A stretch of DNA of 64,000 bases. Origin: Candidatus Nitrosacidococcus tergens (GTDB taxonomy: Bacteria; Pseudomonadota; Gammaproteobacteria; Nitrosococcales; Nitrosococcaceae). The translations under genes were made by a program, and so were the position numbers. The notes beneath the pieces are model-generated. The model was not told where the DNA came from. It saw nothing but the letters and a program-made list of their open reading frames with translations, and searched no databases. The DNA is taken from assembly GCF_902810445.1 (NCBI RefSeq), contig NZ_LR778175.1:1000501-1064500 (forward strand). The letters are read 5' to 3'. Shown here in pieces: positions 39,049-51,187 of the stretch; position 1 is the stretch's first letter; every line of letters begins with the position of its first letter.

Positions 39049-39346
39049 ATGAATAAATCTAAAATACTGATTGGCATTTTAAGAATGCTTTTTTCCAGTG
39101 CCCATGCGGACACTTATTTAAATCAATTTAGCACAAAACCCCTATGCCACTGATACCCCTAAACTTTATGATAACTAAGGGAACTATCGAGGAAAATTAA
39201 GTAGCAACCCCTATTATCCAGATTCTATCTCTAATCTCTATGGACGCTATAGCAATCGATTCTCTCCTGATAGTATCAATAATCCCTATGGGGCAGGTAA
39301 TCCCTATCGGATAGATAGCCCTAACAACAAGAAGCACCAGAGCTAA
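39049..39346 (+). pseudogene. Broken secreted NPY-repeat protein
   Basis: Starts with a signal peptide (MNKSKILIGILRMLFSSAHA) and ends in its first frame at TGA near 39153. In the next frame AQNPYATDTPKLYDN is followed by a TAA and then SSNPYYPDSISNLYGRYSNRFSPDSINNPYGAGNPYRIDSP. This tyrosine/proline repeat (NPYxPDSIxNPYG) is a pattern of small exported proteins of unknown function. One frameshift and one nonsense codon inactivate it. Confidence in the family is moderate because only the repeat is diagnostic. Confidence 0.6.
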
Positions 39347-39532
39347 AAGAAAAACAAATGAAACCAACAGCACAAACAATAGTCGAAAGAAATTAGCGAG
39401 GGCAGCAAAGGATATTTATAAGCCTAAAATTAGTCTATGCTCGCTCACTTCAATCTACTTGTAATTCCTAGATTTGCCCCCATAACACAATAGAACAGAT
39501 TGCTTATTTTAATCACTGGAGCACAATGAAAT

Positions 39533-40108
39533 ATGGAAAAAATAACCAAAAAAACTGAAGAAACCTATACCATAAAAAATTGGTGGACCCACTTAGTTGT
39601 AGGTATTCTTTTTATTATTGGTGGGTTTTGGGTGCTTAAAACCCCTATGGCTAGTTACTTAGCATTGAGCGTATTTTTCAGTGTTATGATGTTTGTCTCA
39701 GGAATATCAGGCATCTCTTTTGCTCTTTCTAACAAAAATAAGATTCATGGCTGGGGTTGGCACTTAGCTGGGGGCATTATAGATTTTATTCTTGGTATCA
39801 TCCTAATTATTTATCCTCAGATCACCATGATAATCTTACCCATATTATTTGCCTTTTGGGTGATGTTTAGGGGATTTTGGGCAATTGGAGTTGCCATAGA
39901 ATTACAAAAATTTAAAGTAAGGTATTGGTGGATTTCGCTAATTCTTGGGATATTAAGCCTTATCCTCTCCTTTATTCTCATTGATAATCCATTATTTGCC
40001 GGTATTAGCATTATCTTTCTTACTGCCTTTACTTTTTTCAGTTTTGGACTTACCCAAATATTCCTAGCCTTTGATCTAAGAAGCTTATCCACGGTGCTGA
40101 AAGCATAA
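39533..40108 (+). CDS. HdeD/DUF308 family membrane protein
   Basis: 191-residue integral membrane protein with six hydrophobic segments arranged as three pairs. Typical DUF308 features: WWTHLVVGILFIIGGFWVL, GWGWHLAGGIIDFILGIILIIYPQ, FWVMFRGFWAIGVAIEL and RYWWISLILGILSL. The family includes E. coli HdeD, linked to acid resistance at high density, but no mechanism is known. It stands alone, rightward, with a dyad 61 bases after its stop. Confidence 0.87.
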   Translation: MEKITKKTEETYTIKNWWTHLVVGILFIIGGFWVLKTPMASYLALSVFFSVMMFVSGISGISFALSNKNKIHGWGWHLAGGIIDFILGIILIIYPQITMIILPILFAFWVMFRGFWAIGVAIELQKFKVRYWWISLILGILSLILSFILIDNPLFAGISIIFLTAFTFFSFGLTQIFLAFDLRSLSTVLKA

Positions 40109-40168
40109 TCATAAACAGAAGCTTAGAATAGCTCATCTCCGTCTTACAAATTAATTCAAAAAACATTT

Positions 40169-40207
40169 AGGGATCTTTATCTTGCCTTCATTGAGGTAAA
40201 GATCCCT
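40169..40207 (+). terminator. Dyad downstream of the HdeD-like gene
   Basis: AGGGATCTTTA pairs perfectly with TAAAGATCCCT (11 bp) around a 17-base loop that itself contains CCT/AGG. No T-run follows, so termination is uncertain. Confidence 0.45.
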
Positions 40208-40240
40208 ATGAGCATTTCTAAAAACTCTTTGAATTTATAA

Positions 40241-40606
40241 ATGGGTATTTACATTGAGAAAAGTAGCGATCCAGAATTATATAAAGATGTTTATGAAGAA
40301 GCCCAAAGATTAATTCGAATCAGTGATGAAATCATTGTTTCTGTAGAAAAAGCAGAAAAAACATCCACTCGAGAAAAGCAGTCTTCAAAAAATGAAACAA
40401 AAATAGCAGATTTAAAATAAAATGGTTTTTGCATTCGAACAGGTACACCAATTCCCTTTAACCTTGAAAAGCCATTAAGTTACGACTCTTATAAAAAATG
40501 GAGTGAGTTTAGTAACCCTGAGTATCCTGAAAAATTTTATCATTTCTCTGGCGAACCTTCTAATGGGCAAACCAATGTAAGTAAGCCAATTCTTAAGAAA
40601 CATTGA
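40241..40606 (+). pseudogene. C-terminal remnant of a phospholipase D-like protein with a CxxTG tail
   Basis: One frame is open from ATG 40241 to TGA 40606 except for TAA at 40418-40420. Before the stop is a charged helical stretch (SSDPELYKDVYEEAQRLI). After it comes a conserved tail, NGFCIRTGTPIPFNLEKPLS, YDSYKKWSEF, then FYHFSGEPSNG, that I associate with the C-terminus of PLD-like proteins where C/H pairs form a small zinc knuckle. In this copy the second knuckle lacks its cysteine (FYHFSG). No catalytic HKD motif is present, so only the end of the gene survives. Confidence 0.5.
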
Positions 40607-40740
40607 AAAAAAGCGAAAGAAATTTTTAATGTATAAAGTTACAGAATCTATTTTTAATTTAGATTCCACAGAGTAGAGGATTACGAATTACCAATATCAT
40701 TTGGGTACAACAATACCATTAAAAAATACAAATAAACTAA

Positions 40741-40778
40741 TCCCTAGTTAAGCCCACTTAAATAGACCTAACTAGGGA
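40741..40778 (-). terminator. Dyad downstream of the DUF1269-like gene
   Basis: TCCCTAGTTA pairs perfectly with TAACTAGGGA around an 18-base loop. Read leftward it is followed by T-rich sequence (GTTTATTTGTATTTTTT), placing it as a likely terminator for the gene ending at 40831. Confidence 0.5.
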
Positions 40779-40830
40779 CAGTACGGAGAAATCAATAAAC
40801 TTTAATCAAAACCCTATTACTAAGATTTTT

Positions 40831-41340
40831 TCACGGAAAACAAGGAACCGCAGGTTCAGCACCATGAGCCTTTACTTTGGGATGATCCTTTCCTACAAGA
40901 TGGGTTACCCTTTCTACATCCTTGGCTGGAATATCCACCATCATTAAAATATTTCCCTGATTGACTGCTTCTTCAAATTTTTTTACTTGAGTATTAGGTA
41001 CACCTACACCTATCATAGATGAAGCCCAGCTTCCAATGCCTACCCCTGCAAGTGCAGTGACAAGTATTGCTCCTCCTGCAATAATACCTGTATCTGCCAT
41101 AAAATGAGAGGCGATTATCCCAGCAATAATGCCTACAGATCCTCCAATGACGACACCTTTTTCAAGCGATGGGATAAAATCACTTTTCTCTAGAAATCCT
41201 GCTACCGGCAATCCTTCTAAGACAATCCCTTCCTTGGCCATAACATGAATGTGACGCTCCTCTACATGAGAAAGCAAAAGCTCATTAACAACTCTCTTAG
41301 TATCTTCAATATCTTGGATTAAAAAATAAAGCCTTTTCAT
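40831..41340 (-). CDS. DUF1269-like membrane-associated protein
   Basis: 169-residue protein. The N-terminal part (MKRLYFLIQDIEDTKRVVNELLL) is a small alpha/beta fold. The centre is a glycine-rich double hydrophobic hairpin (GVVIGGSVGIIAGIIASHF, IIAGGAILVTALAGVGIGSWASSMIG). The end returns to soluble sequence with the DIPAKDVERV segment. This layout is that of DUF1269 and similar general-stress membrane proteins; the function is unknown. The 340 bases upstream, up to the htpG terminator, show no gene. Confidence 0.75.
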   Translation of the reverse strand: MKRLYFLIQDIEDTKRVVNELLLSHVEERHIHVMAKEGIVLEGLPVAGFLEKSDFIPSLEKGVVIGGSVGIIAGIIASHFMADTGIIAGGAILVTALAGVGIGSWASSMIGVGVPNTQVKKFEEAVNQGNILMMVDIPAKDVERVTHLVGKDHPKVKAHGAEPAVPCFP

Positions 41341-41624
41341 TTTTATATCCTCCTAATACCTGCATCTACAAGTAAGTTCTCTACTTAGGTAGTTATCCTA
41401 CTTTTATTAAAGAATTTCCTTATTCTGTTATTAAACATAGTTCAAGATTCTCAATTATCTATAGGATCAAAAAAATAAATTTAATGTTATTAAAGGTTTA
41501 TATTAAATATATCTTTAAAAGTATTTGAGAATAGCAAATTTAATCTTGATAAAAAATATGGTAAGCAAGAGAAAAAAAGAGGATAAAAAGAAATTAAAAT
41601 TATTTTTATAAATTATGAAAAATC

Positions 41625-41654
41625 ATCTACCCCCACTAAATAGTAGGGGCAGAT
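41625..41654 (-). terminator. Probable terminator of htpG
   Basis: Read leftward, ATCTGCCCC pairs with GGGGTAGAT (one mismatch) across a short loop and is followed by GATTTTTC. It lies 27 bases after the htpG stop. Confidence 0.6.
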
Positions 41655-41680
41655 TTTAAATCAACTTAAGCTAAACTTGC

Positions 41681-43636
41681 CTATATCTGAAAAGCATAGG
41701 AAGAAAGTAAGCGGTTAAGCCGTTTAGCAAAAGCAGCCGGTTCTTCTAACTTCCCACCTTCGGTGATTAAAGCTTGCTCAAATAGTAAATTAGCCCAGTC
41801 ATCAAATTTTTCTTTAGATTCCTCTGATTTTAACCGAATCACAATGGGATGAGTTGGATTTAGCTCCAGAGTAGGTTGTACTTCAGGGGCTTGTTGTCCT
41901 GCTTCTTTAAGGAGTCGTCCAAGATAGCTGCTCATATCATGCTCCCCTACCACAAGACAGGAAGGAGAATCGGTGAGTCGATGGGTGAGCCTGACTTCTT
42001 TGACTTTATCTCCAAGGGTTTCTTTAACTCGTACGGTTAAATCCTTGAATTTCTCTTCTGATTCTTTTTGTTGTTGTTTTTCTTGTTCATCTTCCATATC
42101 CCCCAGATCAAGCTCTCCTTTGGTCACTGATTGTAAGGGTTTGCCATCAAACTCTGGCAAGGAAGCAATCAACCATTCATCTACCCGATCAAAGAGAACA
42201 AGTACTTCTACCCCTTTTTTAGCAAATACTTCTAAGTGAGGGCTACTTTTCGCTGCAAGGAAGCTATCGGCAGTAATGTAGTAAATCTTCTCCTGTTTTT
42301 CCTTCATCCGAGCAATATAATCGGTTAAAGAGACCTCTTGTGCATCACTATCATTATGGGTAGAAGCAAACCGCAGTAATTTACCTAATTGTTCCCGATT
42401 GGCATAATCTTCGCCGGGGCCTTCTTTAATCACCTGTCCAAATGCTTTCCAGAAGGTTTGATATTTTTCTGGCTCTTTTTCTGCCATATCTTCTAGCATA
42501 CCCAGGATTTTCTTCACCGATCCGCCTCGGATGGTATCAATAATTTTATTATTCTGAAGAATTTCTCGAGAGATATTCAAAGGTAAATCATTAGAATCCA
42601 CCACCCCTTTAATAAACCGTAAATAACGGGGCATCAGTTGCTCTGCATCATCCATGATAAAGGTACGTTGGACATAAAGCTTAATACCATGGCGTTGATC
42701 TCGATCCCAGAGATCAAAGGGGGCACGGGCAGGAATAAATAACAATGAAGTATATTCTAACTTGCCTTCTACTCGATTATGAGTCCAACCCATAGGATCT
42801 TCAAAATCATGGGAGATATGTTTATAAAAAGCTTTATATTCGTCTTCTTTAATTTCATTTTTAGATAAAGTCCAAAGTGCAGTGGCTTTATTAACCTGCT
42901 CCCACTCTTCTTTAATCTCTTTAATTTCTTCCTCTTCTTCTTTTTTGTTCTCATCCCCGTGATCATGACTATGGTCATGATCGTGAACTTCCTTAATCAT
43001 TTCAATGGGGACATCGATATGATCAGAGTAGTTGGTAATAATGGTTCTTAATCGCCAGCTATTTAAAAACTCATCTTCTCCTTCTTTTAGATGCAAAGTA
43101 ATCGTAGTGCCTCGGGTGGGTTTATCGATAGATTCAACGGTGAACTCCCCCGCTCCTTCCGATTCCCAGCGAATTCCTTGATCAGCACCTAAACCGGCTT
43201 TGCGCGTTTCTAAGGTCACTTTATCAGCCACAATAAAGGCAGAATAAAACCCTACCCCAAATTGCCCAATTAAGTGCATATCCTTTTTCTTATCCCCAGA
43301 GAGATTTTCTAAAAAGGCACGAGTCCCTGATTTTGCAATGGTACCAATATTATCAATTACCTCTTGCCGCTCCATCCCAATCCCATTATCAGCAATAGTA
43401 ATAGTCCGTTGATTCTTATCAAAAGCAATCTGAATTTTTAGATGACTATCCTCTTCAAATAAAGCATTATTAGTGAGAGCCTCAAAGCGAAACTTATCTG
43501 AAGCATCAGCGGCATTGGAAATCAGCTCCCGCAGAAAAATTTCCTTATTGCTGTATAAAGAATTAATCATCAAATGAAGCAGTTGCTTCACCTCTGTTTG
43601 AAAGCCTAGGGTTTCCTTAGGACTAGGGGTGGTCAT
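41681..43636 (-). CDS. htpG: Chaperone protein HtpG (Hsp90)
   Basis: ATP-dependent dimeric cytoplasmic chaperone. The GHKL ATPase domain is complete: [63 protein letters not shown]. The middle domain shows [11 protein letters not shown], and a C-terminal dimerisation domain follows. At 651 residues it is slightly longer than E. coli HtpG. The extra length is a charged loop around residue 220 with [20 protein letters not shown], a histidine/acid-rich insert that is unusual and might bind metal. It is leftward and stands alone. Confidence 0.97.
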   Translation of the reverse strand: MTTPSPKETLGFQTEVKQLLHLMINSLYSNKEIFLRELISNAADASDKFRFEALTNNALFEEDSHLKIQIAFDKNQRTITIADNGIGMERQEVIDNIGTIAKSGTRAFLENLSGDKKKDMHLIGQFGVGFYSAFIVADKVTLETRKAGLGADQGIRWESEGAGEFTVESIDKPTRGTTITLHLKEGEDEFLNSWRLRTIITNYSDHIDVPIEMIKEVHDHDHSHDHGDENKKEEEEEIKEIKEEWEQVNKATALWTLSKNEIKEDEYKAFYKHISHDFEDPMGWTHNRVEGKLEYTSLLFIPARAPFDLWDRDQRHGIKLYVQRTFIMDDAEQLMPRYLRFIKGVVDSNDLPLNISREILQNNKIIDTIRGGSVKKILGMLEDMAEKEPEKYQTFWKAFGQVIKEGPGEDYANREQLGKLLRFASTHNDSDAQEVSLTDYIARMKEKQEKIYYITADSFLAAKSSPHLEVFAKKGVEVLVLFDRVDEWLIASLPEFDGKPLQSVTKGELDLGDMEDEQEKQQQKESEEKFKDLTVRVKETLGDKVKEVRLTHRLTDSPSCLVVGEHDMSSYLGRLLKEAGQQAPEVQPTLELNPTHPIVIRLKSEESKEKFDDWANLLFEQALITEGGKLEEPAAFAKRLNRLLSSYAFQI

Positions 43637-43881
43637 GTACTAAAATCTCCTTTTTTTATAATCAATAAAATTACTTACCCTAACATAAGGGCATTTTTTA
43701 AATAATCAAGGGGGTAATTTACTGTAAATTTTTCGATACTAAACTATATGGCAGTAGCTATTTTAGCTAGTCGTTGGAGATGGTATTCTCCTATCACTTC
43801 AGGTTATAAACTGTGTGTGGTTTGCCCACTAATAATGCCTATTAGTTTTTAGAAAATTAGATTCTGTTATCCTTAAGCTGA

Positions 43882-45546
<1,665 letters not shown>

Positions 45547-45714
45547 TCTGCTTATCTTTCACTATTTTAAATCAGGAGAAAATAACGGATAATAAAAAGC
45601 AATATATTATTCAACAATAACCATTTTACTTAATAAATTTATGTTTAATATCACCAAAAATATTAATAGATACCTGCTTATCAGCAGCTACCAGAAGATC
45701 TATGCTCAACTCTC

Positions 45715-46020
45715 TATACTAAAGAGAGCTATAGATCTGTGCAGACTGCTCATCTCATTATTTCTTCCTACGGCTTATTTGTCATCAAAACTAAGCCCAT
45801 AAAAAGCTAGGTTTTGAAAAAAAATTAGACTTAAACCAAAACCTCTTACGGTAAAACTATTGCCATCAAAAAGCATTGGCAGAGATATTGAAACCAAGCT
45901 AAATGTTATGCATTCCATAGTTATTTCTACCGGAGATTGTCAGCTTAAGGGAGAAATATCTCTAATGTGCTTCTATTGGGTTTTTGTGCTAGATTGCCGT
46001 CCCAAACGCTAATCTACTGC
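45715..46020 (+). pseudogene. Decayed nuclease-related (NERD) domain gene
   Basis: Short frames read like scattered parts of a NERD protein: AHLIISSYGLFVIKTK (normally HxIVSxYGIFVIETKN) near 45747, then SIGRDIETKLNVMHSIVISTGDCQLKGEI near 45880-45960, with several stops and frameshifts between. No start or complete domain survives. The rest of the 45547-46162 gap has no supported gene. Family recognition is by pattern over short stretches, so it is tentative. Confidence 0.45.
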
Positions 46021-46162
46021 TTGTTATCGGTCATCCTATTGAACAACCGTACTGAAATTTTACACAACTGCATAAAACCAATGCTGCAGCACATTTGTTT
46101 TTATCTCAATTGCAGCTAACGACAAGAATAAAATTTTATAAACTCATACCTACAATATTGTA

Positions 46163-49100
46163 ATGAAAATAAAAAGTGCAAAATCATTTCGTTTTTGGTA
46201 CAAGACCAAAATCAAAGAACATGACAGAGACAATAAAAGCTACAATGAAAATTTTGTAGGCACTTACTACGAACAAGTTGGGCAACCGAAAGTTAAGGGT
46301 TTTTTTGAAATGTATCATGGAGATAAGCCTGACATTGCAAGCTATTTACCCTCAATTTTAAAAATTGCAGAAGATGGACAAGCTATTTATGAGTTTTTGC
46401 AAAACGCTGTTGACTGTGGTTCTGCTCATTTTTACATTTTCTACAACGAAAAATATTTCTTAGCCATAAACAACGGAAGTCCGTTTGATATTGAAGGCTT
46501 ACAATCTATTTTAAACATAGCTCAAACTACCAAAAAAGACCCTGACAAAATTGGACGGTTTGGGATTGGCTTTAAATTGGCTCATAGATTAGTGGGGAAA
46601 AACGAGGGAACATATGAACTTGTAAATCAATACAAAGGTCCGATTCTATTCAGTTGGGCAAAATTTGAAGACTTACGAGGCTTGATGAATAAAGAAAAAA
46701 TTGAATCTATATCCTCCTCTGATTCATATTTGCTCAAAATTATTCTAACAAACTTTCCGACAGAGCCAAATGAAATTGTAAAAGACTTAGAGTACAAAGA
46801 TAGAGTTTTATTTCCTCAAGAGGAATTAGACGAACTTGTCGATTTTCTCAAAGAAAACTTTGAAAAACATTCGGAGAGCCTAAATTTTCGTACTTTAGAA
46901 AAAGGGAGCTTATTTTTTATCAAGTTAGGCGAAGGTAAAAAGGCTGTTTTAGACAGAGATTACGGCGAGCTTGTGAATGGGATTCAGTATTCCATGAACA
47001 TGTTGAAAAATTTGAAAGAGGTTTATATAAATGAAAATCACATTGACAAAATTAAATTAAAACTTAACGAAGGTAGAATACCAAAAGAATCAGAAACTTT
47101 TCAAAAAATTTCACCCGAATACAAAGAGTTTGATATTAAATTTTGTATTGGATACCCTGAGATTGATTTCGGCAATATAAATGCTTTTGACAATATCAAA
47201 GAAATTAAAAAATCGCCTAATTTCTATAAATATTTTCCAATGGGAGATGAAAATAATGGCTTTGGATTTATTGTTCATTGTGATGGTTTTAGCAACGAAG
47301 TAAATCGCCGTAAATTACAGCAAGATAAAATAAACAATAATCTATTCCCAGAGTTTGCTAAATTTATAATTAACAGATTAAAAAAACACAGACAGAACAT
47401 TGATAAAAACTACAATCGAGATGGATTTTTAAATCTTTATGCTGTTCTGTTACTTTCAGATATCCCCGACAAGCAAAATAATGTTTGGTTGCGGCCAATA
47501 TTCTATAACAGAATTTTGTATTTTCTCAGAGAGAATATTCCCACCAAAGGTGGTAGTTATTCTAGTAATTTCCGAAATGTAAAGATCAATAAATTAAAAA
47601 TCAATGTCAATTTATCCGATTTTGGATTAAGTCATATTCAATGGTTTGAATGGGATAATGAAGCAGATAAATTATTGATTGACGAAGCAACTAAATCTGA
47701 AAAATTAGGTATTAAAGAATGGGATATTAGAGATGTTGTAGAAAACGCAACTCTTGAAAGCATAAATAATTGGATTGCTAATTGCGACACACAACAATAT
47801 GAAGCATTTTTAAAAGAATTAGAAAATTATACTTATTTACGAGATACAACTAAAAAGAAACTTCTTGATATAAAACTTTTTAAGTTTTCAAACGACAAAT
47901 TTCTTTCTTTTAGTGAAGTAGTAAAAAAAGACCCTTACGGAAAAGCAATTTATGGTTTCCCAAACTGTTTTTTCAGTAACATAAAAACTAAAGAGATAAA
48001 AAACGAACTTATCAAATTAGGATTAGTAGTTTCTGAATTATTGATAGAAGATTTCCCTAAAATATTTTCTTCTGTTGTTATACCCGATGATAAAAAACAT
48101 TATGACTTAATTGCTAAATGGTGCATAGAAAATGCGAATAAACTTTCAGCCAAAGAAAAGAAAAAACTGTTTCTTAATTTCATAAATGAAACTACGAAGT
48201 TTGATAATGTAGCTGAAAGCACATTAAAAGATTTGTGTTTGTTTTGCGACAGCAATTCAGAAATTAAACCATTAAACAAACTTGTTGATTTAGATTCCAA
48301 TACACTAAGTTGGCTAAACGCTTACAAAATAAAAAGCGATGAGTTTTTTACCGAACTTAAGCCGTTTTTAGTTTCTGAAAAAAAGTCTTTGTTTACGGAA
48401 ATATATCTTCCTAAACAAGATGTAATTCTTTCAGAATTAACCGAAGCAAACGAAATCAAATCACTAATTGAACTTTATCAAGATAATCAAAGACAATTTT
48501 TTAGAGAGTTCATCATAAAGAAAAATGAAAGCGGATTTTTGATAGTAAGAAAAACTAATAACACCTATCAAGTTCAATCTGTTGACCAAGAAGCAAGAAG
48601 TTTTATTGATGCAAATTGTGCAAATAATCTATTCATATTGCCATACGAATTTTTGAACTATAAAGAAGATGATGGAATTGTAAAAGCAGACGATTTACAT
48701 GGTTTACTTTTGGATTTTGTTGATATAGACGAACATAAGAAAACTCTTGTTGATATTGTAAAATACAAAGCAAAATATAAATTCCTACAAAAACTTACTG
48801 AGTTTAGATTTAATTCAGAAACAACTTATACAAAAGAAGATTACGAGTTCAAAATTTTGGATTTGGCTTGTAATGAATTGAAAAAAAGCGATTATAAAGA
48901 ATTTAAAAACAAAGTAATAATTGAAACAAGACAACGAAACTTCACACTCTCAGAGATTTCATTGTTTAACGACAAGATAAAAATTTCAAACAAGGAATTT
49001 AGCTTGTCTAAAATCTTGCCTTCAACACATCAAAACAGCAATTTGGTAGGTGATTTAATATCCTTGTTTTCAAAACAAGGAATATCAAACGAAAAACTAA

Positions 49101-50542
49101 ATGCTTTGTTTGGCGTTAATGAAGAACTTAAAATTGAAGATGTTTTCAAAAAGTTTTTAGAGCAAGTTCAGACATTCGCTAATCCAGAACAATTTTTCTT
49201 TCTAATATTCTACCACCAGCAAAAGTCAAAAGTTGATTTATCCAAATTAGGTTTTGATTTGAATAGTGCAGTTTTCCCTTCTGAATTTGCATCAGAAAAA
49301 GAAAAATTACCCGAATACTTACAAGATTGGATAACAAAAAAAGAGATAAAATTATCTGAACTTGAAGAAATAGGTATTTTTACTGAAAACTCAACATTGG
49401 TTTCCTTGCGTAAGTTTTTCCTATCAAAAACGGATTTTAATGAAAATACGATTGCACAGGACAAAAAACTTGCAGACGGGAAAATGCTTTTTAATACATT
49501 GGAATTGCTGAAAGAAAAAAGAATTGAATTAAGGAAAGAAAATGAATTTTCTATTTTCAAAGAAATTGTCAGAGTAATCAATTCCAGTAGAGCAAAAGGA
49601 CGAAAATTGATAATTCAAGACGAATATAACTTTGAAAGCTTGGAAGAAAAATCAACAGAGTGGAAAAAAACAGAGCGCTATACAATTTATCTGTACGATG
49701 GCGAAATGCCTATTGCTGTTGATCTTAATGAAATAGACGACTATGTGTTTTACCATTACTATAAAGATAATTATGCTGTAAACGATAACATAATTTATCT
49801 GAACAACAAAGAAGACAAAAAGAAAACACTTCAAAAAATAGCTTCCGATGATGAAAATGATTTCTCATTTGAAGATTTGTGGCAATTATTTGGAGAGCAT
49901 ACGGACGAAACAGAAAAACTTAAAAAAGAAAATGAAGTACTTAAAAAACAATTAAAGGGCGATAAAAAACAAGATAAACCAGAAATAAACAATTCTTCTT
50001 TAGATGATGTAAATTATTTCATTTCCGAACTTGAAGGAACAGAGTGGAATAGCTTTGTTCCCGAATTAAAAAACATATTAGAATTGTCAGATTCTCAACC
50101 GAAAAAGTGGCAAAAGCTCTTTAATTTGATTGCAAAAATCAAGTTAGCTAAGGAGTTGAACATATATTTTGAGGTAGCGAATAAAGATTACAACCATTTG
50201 GAAAATGACAATGAAAAATACTTTGTTCATAGTGCGAGAGGTGCATTTGCATACATACACCCGAATGAGATTTTGAAAATGAAAAATGAAGGTTATAAAA
50301 TGGCATTAGATTTTAGCACAAAATCAAGAATTAAAATTTACCATACAGCCGAAGAAATCCTTCAACTGAACACAAATCACATTTTAGCTTATCAAAACAA
50401 AAAAACAATGGAAGAATTATTTAGCTTTTGTCAAGCGAATAGAGATGCGAATAAACACCTTTTAGTTATTGATAAAAATAATTCAGGAGAAAAATCAAGA
50501 GCATTATTAAAATTATTAAATATTGAAGATAATTATCAATAA
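46163..50542 (+). CDS. Giant GHKL/sacsin-like ATPase, predicted defence protein
   Basis: A 1459-residue protein with an N-terminal Hsp90-type ATPase: the Mg/ATP helix in IYEFLQNAVDCGSAHF (residues 75-90), the nucleotide loop in LAINNGSPF (100-108) and the lid glycines in GRFGIGFKLAHRLVG (131-145). All are in sacsin/NOV-like order. About 1100 residues of mixed helical sequence without a recognised domain follow. The C-terminal 130 residues contain a compact block (YFVHSARGAFAYIHPNEI, KIYHTAEEILQLN) resembling the C-terminal domains of NOV-type proteins. Such ATPases occur in anti-phage loci, but no partner is certain here. Codon use is extremely A-rich and Bacteroidetes-like, so it is acquired. 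The frame is fully intact, unlike its neighbours. Confidence 0.75.
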   Translation: MKIKSAKSFRFWYKTKIKEHDRDNKSYNENFVGTYYEQVGQPKVKGFFEMYHGDKPDIASYLPSILKIAEDGQAIYEFLQNAVDCGSAHFYIFYNEKYFLAINNGSPFDIEGLQSILNIAQTTKKDPDKIGRFGIGFKLAHRLVGKNEGTYELVNQYKGPILFSWAKFEDLRGLMNKEKIESISSSDSYLLKIILTNFPTEPNEIVKDLEYKDRVLFPQEELDELVDFLKENFEKHSESLNFRTLEKGSLFFIKLGEGKKAVLDRDYGELVNGIQYSMNMLKNLKEVYINENHIDKIKLKLNEGRIPKESETFQKISPEYKEFDIKFCIGYPEIDFGNINAFDNIKEIKKSPNFYKYFPMGDENNGFGFIVHCDGFSNEVNRRKLQQDKINNNLFPEFAKFIINRLKKHRQNIDKNYNRDGFLNLYAVLLLSDIPDKQNNVWLRPIFYNRILYFLRENIPTKGGSYSSNFRNVKINKLKINVNLSDFGLSHIQWFEWDNEADKLLIDEATKSEKLGIKEWDIRDVVENATLESINNWIANCDTQQYEAFLKELENYTYLRDTTKKKLLDIKLFKFSNDKFLSFSEVVKKDPYGKAIYGFPNCFFSNIKTKEIKNELIKLGLVVSELLIEDFPKIFSSVVIPDDKKHYDLIAKWCIENANKLSAKEKKKLFLNFINETTKFDNVAESTLKDLCLFCDSNSEIKPLNKLVDLDSNTLSWLNAYKIKSDEFFTELKPFLVSEKKSLFTEIYLPKQDVILSELTEANEIKSLIELYQDNQRQFFREFIIKKNESGFLIVRKTNNTYQVQSVDQEARSFIDANCANNLFILPYEFLNYKEDDGIVKADDLHGLLLDFVDIDEHKKTLVDIVKYKAKYKFLQKLTEFRFNSETTYTKEDYEFKILDLACNELKKSDYKEFKNKVIIETRQRNFTLSEISLFNDKIKISNKEFSLSKILPSTHQNSNLVGDLISLFSKQGISNEKLNALFGVNEELKIEDVFKKFLEQVQTFANPEQFFFLIFYHQQKSKVDLSKLGFDLNSAVFPSEFASEKEKLPEYLQDWITKKEIKLSELEEIGIFTENSTLVSLRKFFLSKTDFNENTIAQDKKLADGKMLFNTLELLKEKRIELRKENEFSIFKEIVRVINSSRAKGRKLIIQDEYNFESLEEKSTEWKKTERYTIYLYDGEMPIAVDLNEIDDYVFYHYYKDNYAVNDNIIYLNNKEDKKKTLQKIASDDENDFSFEDLWQLFGEHTDETEKLKKENEVLKKQLKGDKKQDKPEINNSSLDDVNYFISELEGTEWNSFVPELKNILELSDSQPKKWQKLFNLIAKIKLAKELNIYFEVANKDYNHLENDNEKYFVHSARGAFAYIHPNEILKMKNEGYKMALDFSTKSRIKIYHTAEEILQLNTNHILAYQNKKTMEELFSFCQANRDANKHLLVIDKNNSGEKSRALLKLLNIEDNYQ

Positions 50543-51157
50543 CACCAAGCATATAGATTCAATTCAAGACGAGCTCATTAAAATATGTTCTCCACCTCGC
50601 AAAAATGAAAATCTACAATGTTTTGTTTCTTCCATTCAAGATGATAATGCAAAAAATCGAAGCGGCCTTAACTAATGTTTAAAAAGTCATTAAACAAATC
50701 AATGAAAATTTTGACAACCATAATATCAAAATGGATACAGCCAATTTATCTTTGCTATCAAACAACTTTGATAAGAATAAGAAATTGCTAGACAATTTTA
50801 TATTGATAGTCATATCATACTAACATCTGACAATAGATTCCAGCTCAAATCAAAAGGATTCGGTATAGCGACAATTAAACTGAAAGACTTTTTAAAACAA
50901 ATGAAATATTAGCCAACGCTACAAAAACCAAATAAAAATGCAAAAGAGCTACCAGTTAATGCACCACGAAAAATCAAATGAACGGACAAATCATGCAGAG
51001 TCGAGCTTAACATCATCGTAAAAATGGCTACCTACGCTATCTACGGCTTAGAGTGGCGGAGACCTTAGTAGACAGAACGACCGCGACCGGGCAAAAATCA
51101 ACATTCCGATAAGTTTCTATTTCGAACTGACTTCAAGCAAAAATTGAAATTATAAAC
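50543..51157. other. Gene-poor stretch with decayed coding fragments
   Basis: About 615 bases without an intact gene. One fragment near 50796-50913 reads SHIILTSDNRFQLKSKGFGIATIKLKDFLKQ, similar to the end of PIN-domain toxins (DAxIxTxDxxF...EFL). An upstream fragment reads INENFDNHNIKMDTANLSLLSNNF in another frame. Near 51030-51100 the composition becomes less AT-rich without a recognisable gene. Confidence 0.35.
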
Positions 51158-51187
51158 TTGAAACATACAACGAAATTAGAAATTAAA

